Source: JACKHA01 sp041401985 (GTDB lineage: Bacteria; Planctomycetota; Phycisphaerae; Phycisphaerales; UBA1924). From it: a DNA stretch of 64,000 nucleotides. The DNA is taken from assembly GCA_041401985.1 (NCBI GenBank), contig JAWKTE010000002.1, forward strand, positions 124,001 to 188,000, in the 5' to 3' direction. A model generated the notes under the pieces. It made no database searches, had not been told where the DNA came from, and worked only from the letters and a program-made list of their open reading frames with translations. Positions 62,947 to 64,000 of this stretch are shown here, in pieces (positions within the stretch are counted from its first letter, which is position 1; the number at the start of each line of letters is the position of its first letter). Both the position numbers and the translations under genes were made by a program.

Positions 62947-64000
62947 TCAATCGGCGCCGGTCGCGAGCAGCGCCTCGACCTGCTGGGCCCGATGCTCCGC
63001 CTCGGCCGCCGAGCGGGCGTTCACCGTGACGTGCCCGACCTTTCGTCCGGGGCGGACCGCCTTGCCGTACCAGTGGTACGACGCCCCTGGGATTGCCAGC
63101 AGGTCCGCCGCGTCGGGACGCTCACCGATCAGGTTGACCATCACGCTGTGCCCGACGGGCTCGGTTTCGCCGAGCGACCAGCCCAGGATCGCCCGGAGGT
63201 GGTTCTCGAACTGGCTGGTGGCCGCCCCTTCGATCGTCCAGTGCCCGGTGTTGTGCACGCGCGGGGCGATCTCGTTGGCCAGCAGCGTGCCGTCCTGGTC
63301 CTCGAACAGTTCCAGCGCCATGACGCCGACGTAGCCGAGGTGGTCCATGATCGACTTCGCTGCGTTCTCGGCCGAAGTCTGCAACGCCGGCGCGACGCCC
63401 GGCGCGGGGGCGACCGTTCGCCGGAGAATCCCGTGTTCGTGGGTGTTCTCGACCAGCGGGTAGAACCGCGACTTGCCCGCGGCCGACCGCACGCCGACGA
63501 TCGACAGTTCCCGCCGGAACGCGACGCACGACTCGACCAGCAGCGGCACAGACGGCAGCGAGCCGATCGCGCGATCGACATCCGAGACCGTCGCGATCCG
63601 GGCCTGTCCCTTGCCGTCGTACCCCATGCGGCGCGTCTTGACGATTGCCGGCAGACCGACGGCGTTGAGCGCCGCCAGCAGGTCATCCCGCCCCTGCGTC
63701 GCCGCATCCCATGCCACGGTCGTGTTCGTCGCCACGCCGCACGCCGCGAAGGCCCGCTTCTCAAGCAGGCGGTCCTGCGCGGTCCGCAGCGCCGTCGCCG
63801 CCGGTCGGACCTTGACTTGATCGCTCAGGTATTCGACGGCCTCGACCGGCACGTTCTCGAACTCCAGCGTGACCACGTCGCACACGTCGGCGAGCCGATC
63901 GAGCGCGGCCTGATCATCGAATCCGCCGGGAACGATCTCGCCAAGCCCGTCGCAGGGGCACCCCTCGGCGCCGGCGCACGCCGGATCGAGGAACCGCAGC
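62947..64000 (-). CDS. purK: 5-(carboxyamino)imidazole ribonucleotide synthase PurK, partial
   Basis: PurK uses ATP to join bicarbonate to AIR in purine synthesis; PurE then rearranges the product. The gene runs off the right edge; about 351 codons are visible. The ATP-grasp core is clear: VVTLEFENVPVEAVEYL, KTRRMGYDGKGQARI, FRRELSIVGVRSAAGKS, and NEIAPRVHNTGHWTIEGA. The C-terminal GHVTVNA segment is also present. The upstream sequence continues in frame to the edge (LRFLDP), so the start is outside. No purE is seen within the window. Confidence 0.94.
   Translation of the reverse strand, partial: LRFLDPACAGAEGCPCDGLGEIVPGGFDDQAALDRLADVCDVVTLEFENVPVEAVEYLSDQVKVRPAATALRTAQDRLLEKRAFAACGVATNTTVAWDAATQGRDDLLAALNAVGLPAIVKTRRMGYDGKGQARIATVSDVDRAIGSLPSVPLLVESCVAFRRELSIVGVRSAAGKSRFYPLVENTHEHGILRRTVAPAPGVAPALQTSAENAAKSIMDHLGYVGVMALELFEDQDGTLLANEIAPRVHNTGHWTIEGAATSQFENHLRAILGWSLGETEPVGHSVMVNLIGERPDAADLLAIPGASYHWYGKAVRPGRKVGHVTVNARSAAEAEHRAQQVEALLATGAD

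Overview
The window looks like a piece of a high-GC Planctomycetota chromosome, most likely class Phycisphaerae. This is an inference from gene content and style: very GC-rich DNA, a Gram-negative envelope set (lpxD, a Skp/OmpH-like chaperone, a TolC-type lipoprotein), tandem clpP genes, many lipoproteins and membrane proteins of unknown function, zinc-ribbon membrane proteins, and repeat types often seen in planctomycetes. No rRNA, tRNA, CRISPR array or prophage was recognised.

Layout. 1-9.3 kb: a partial GGQ release-factor-like gene, tsaD next to an S41 processing protease, then fumC, a POT peptide transporter with an unusual inserted domain, a small membrane protein and a DASS carboxylate transporter. 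9.3-19.1 kb: a patchy region with dispersed palindromic repeats, a frameshifted diacylglycerol-kinase-like gene, a frameshifted sensor histidine kinase, yicC, a topoisomerase VI A subunit, a lower-GC pair of paralogous membrane genes, a broken gene and a decayed IS element. 19.1-28 kb: a FliL-like gene, mnmG, membrane proteins, a 1062-residue FAD/4Fe-4S oxidoreductase with a 14-G tract, and a ParE-type toxin-antitoxin pair. 28-47 kb: a DUF4139 protein, recJ, a PduO-type cobalamin adenosyltransferase, an ABC-F ATPase, an SH3-like secreted protein, a TolC-like lipoprotein, a site-2 protease, an S9 peptidase, a CheY-like regulator, a CASCH-motif protein and a coiled-coil lipoprotein. 47-64 kb: a metallophosphoesterase, clpP1-clpP2, a CorA/ZntB transporter, the pyruvate dehydrogenase E1 genes split by a DUF433/PIN-like module, a divergent folD, skp-lpxD, queF, two zinc-ribbon membrane proteins, a Q-rich membrane protein, an AI-2E-type permease, a lipoprotein and partial purK.

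What stands out. The + strand is strongly C-rich up to about 17.9 kb and strongly G-rich from about 19.1 kb, whichever strand the genes use, and mnmG (gidA), a common neighbour of oriC, lies just to the right; the switch may mark a replication origin, or else a rearrangement or assembly join at the IS copy. The FolD homologue has changed all three residues of the usual Lys-Gln-Asp set. ClpP2 has Asn where the catalytic Asp should be. The POT transporter carries about 190 extra residues between its first two helices. A palindromic repeat of about 25-30 bases occurs some 14 times, once in frame inside a gene. Several genes between 10 and 19 kb need two or three frame changes to read through, which could be real decay or a locally poor assembly. 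All calls come from reading the sequence alone.
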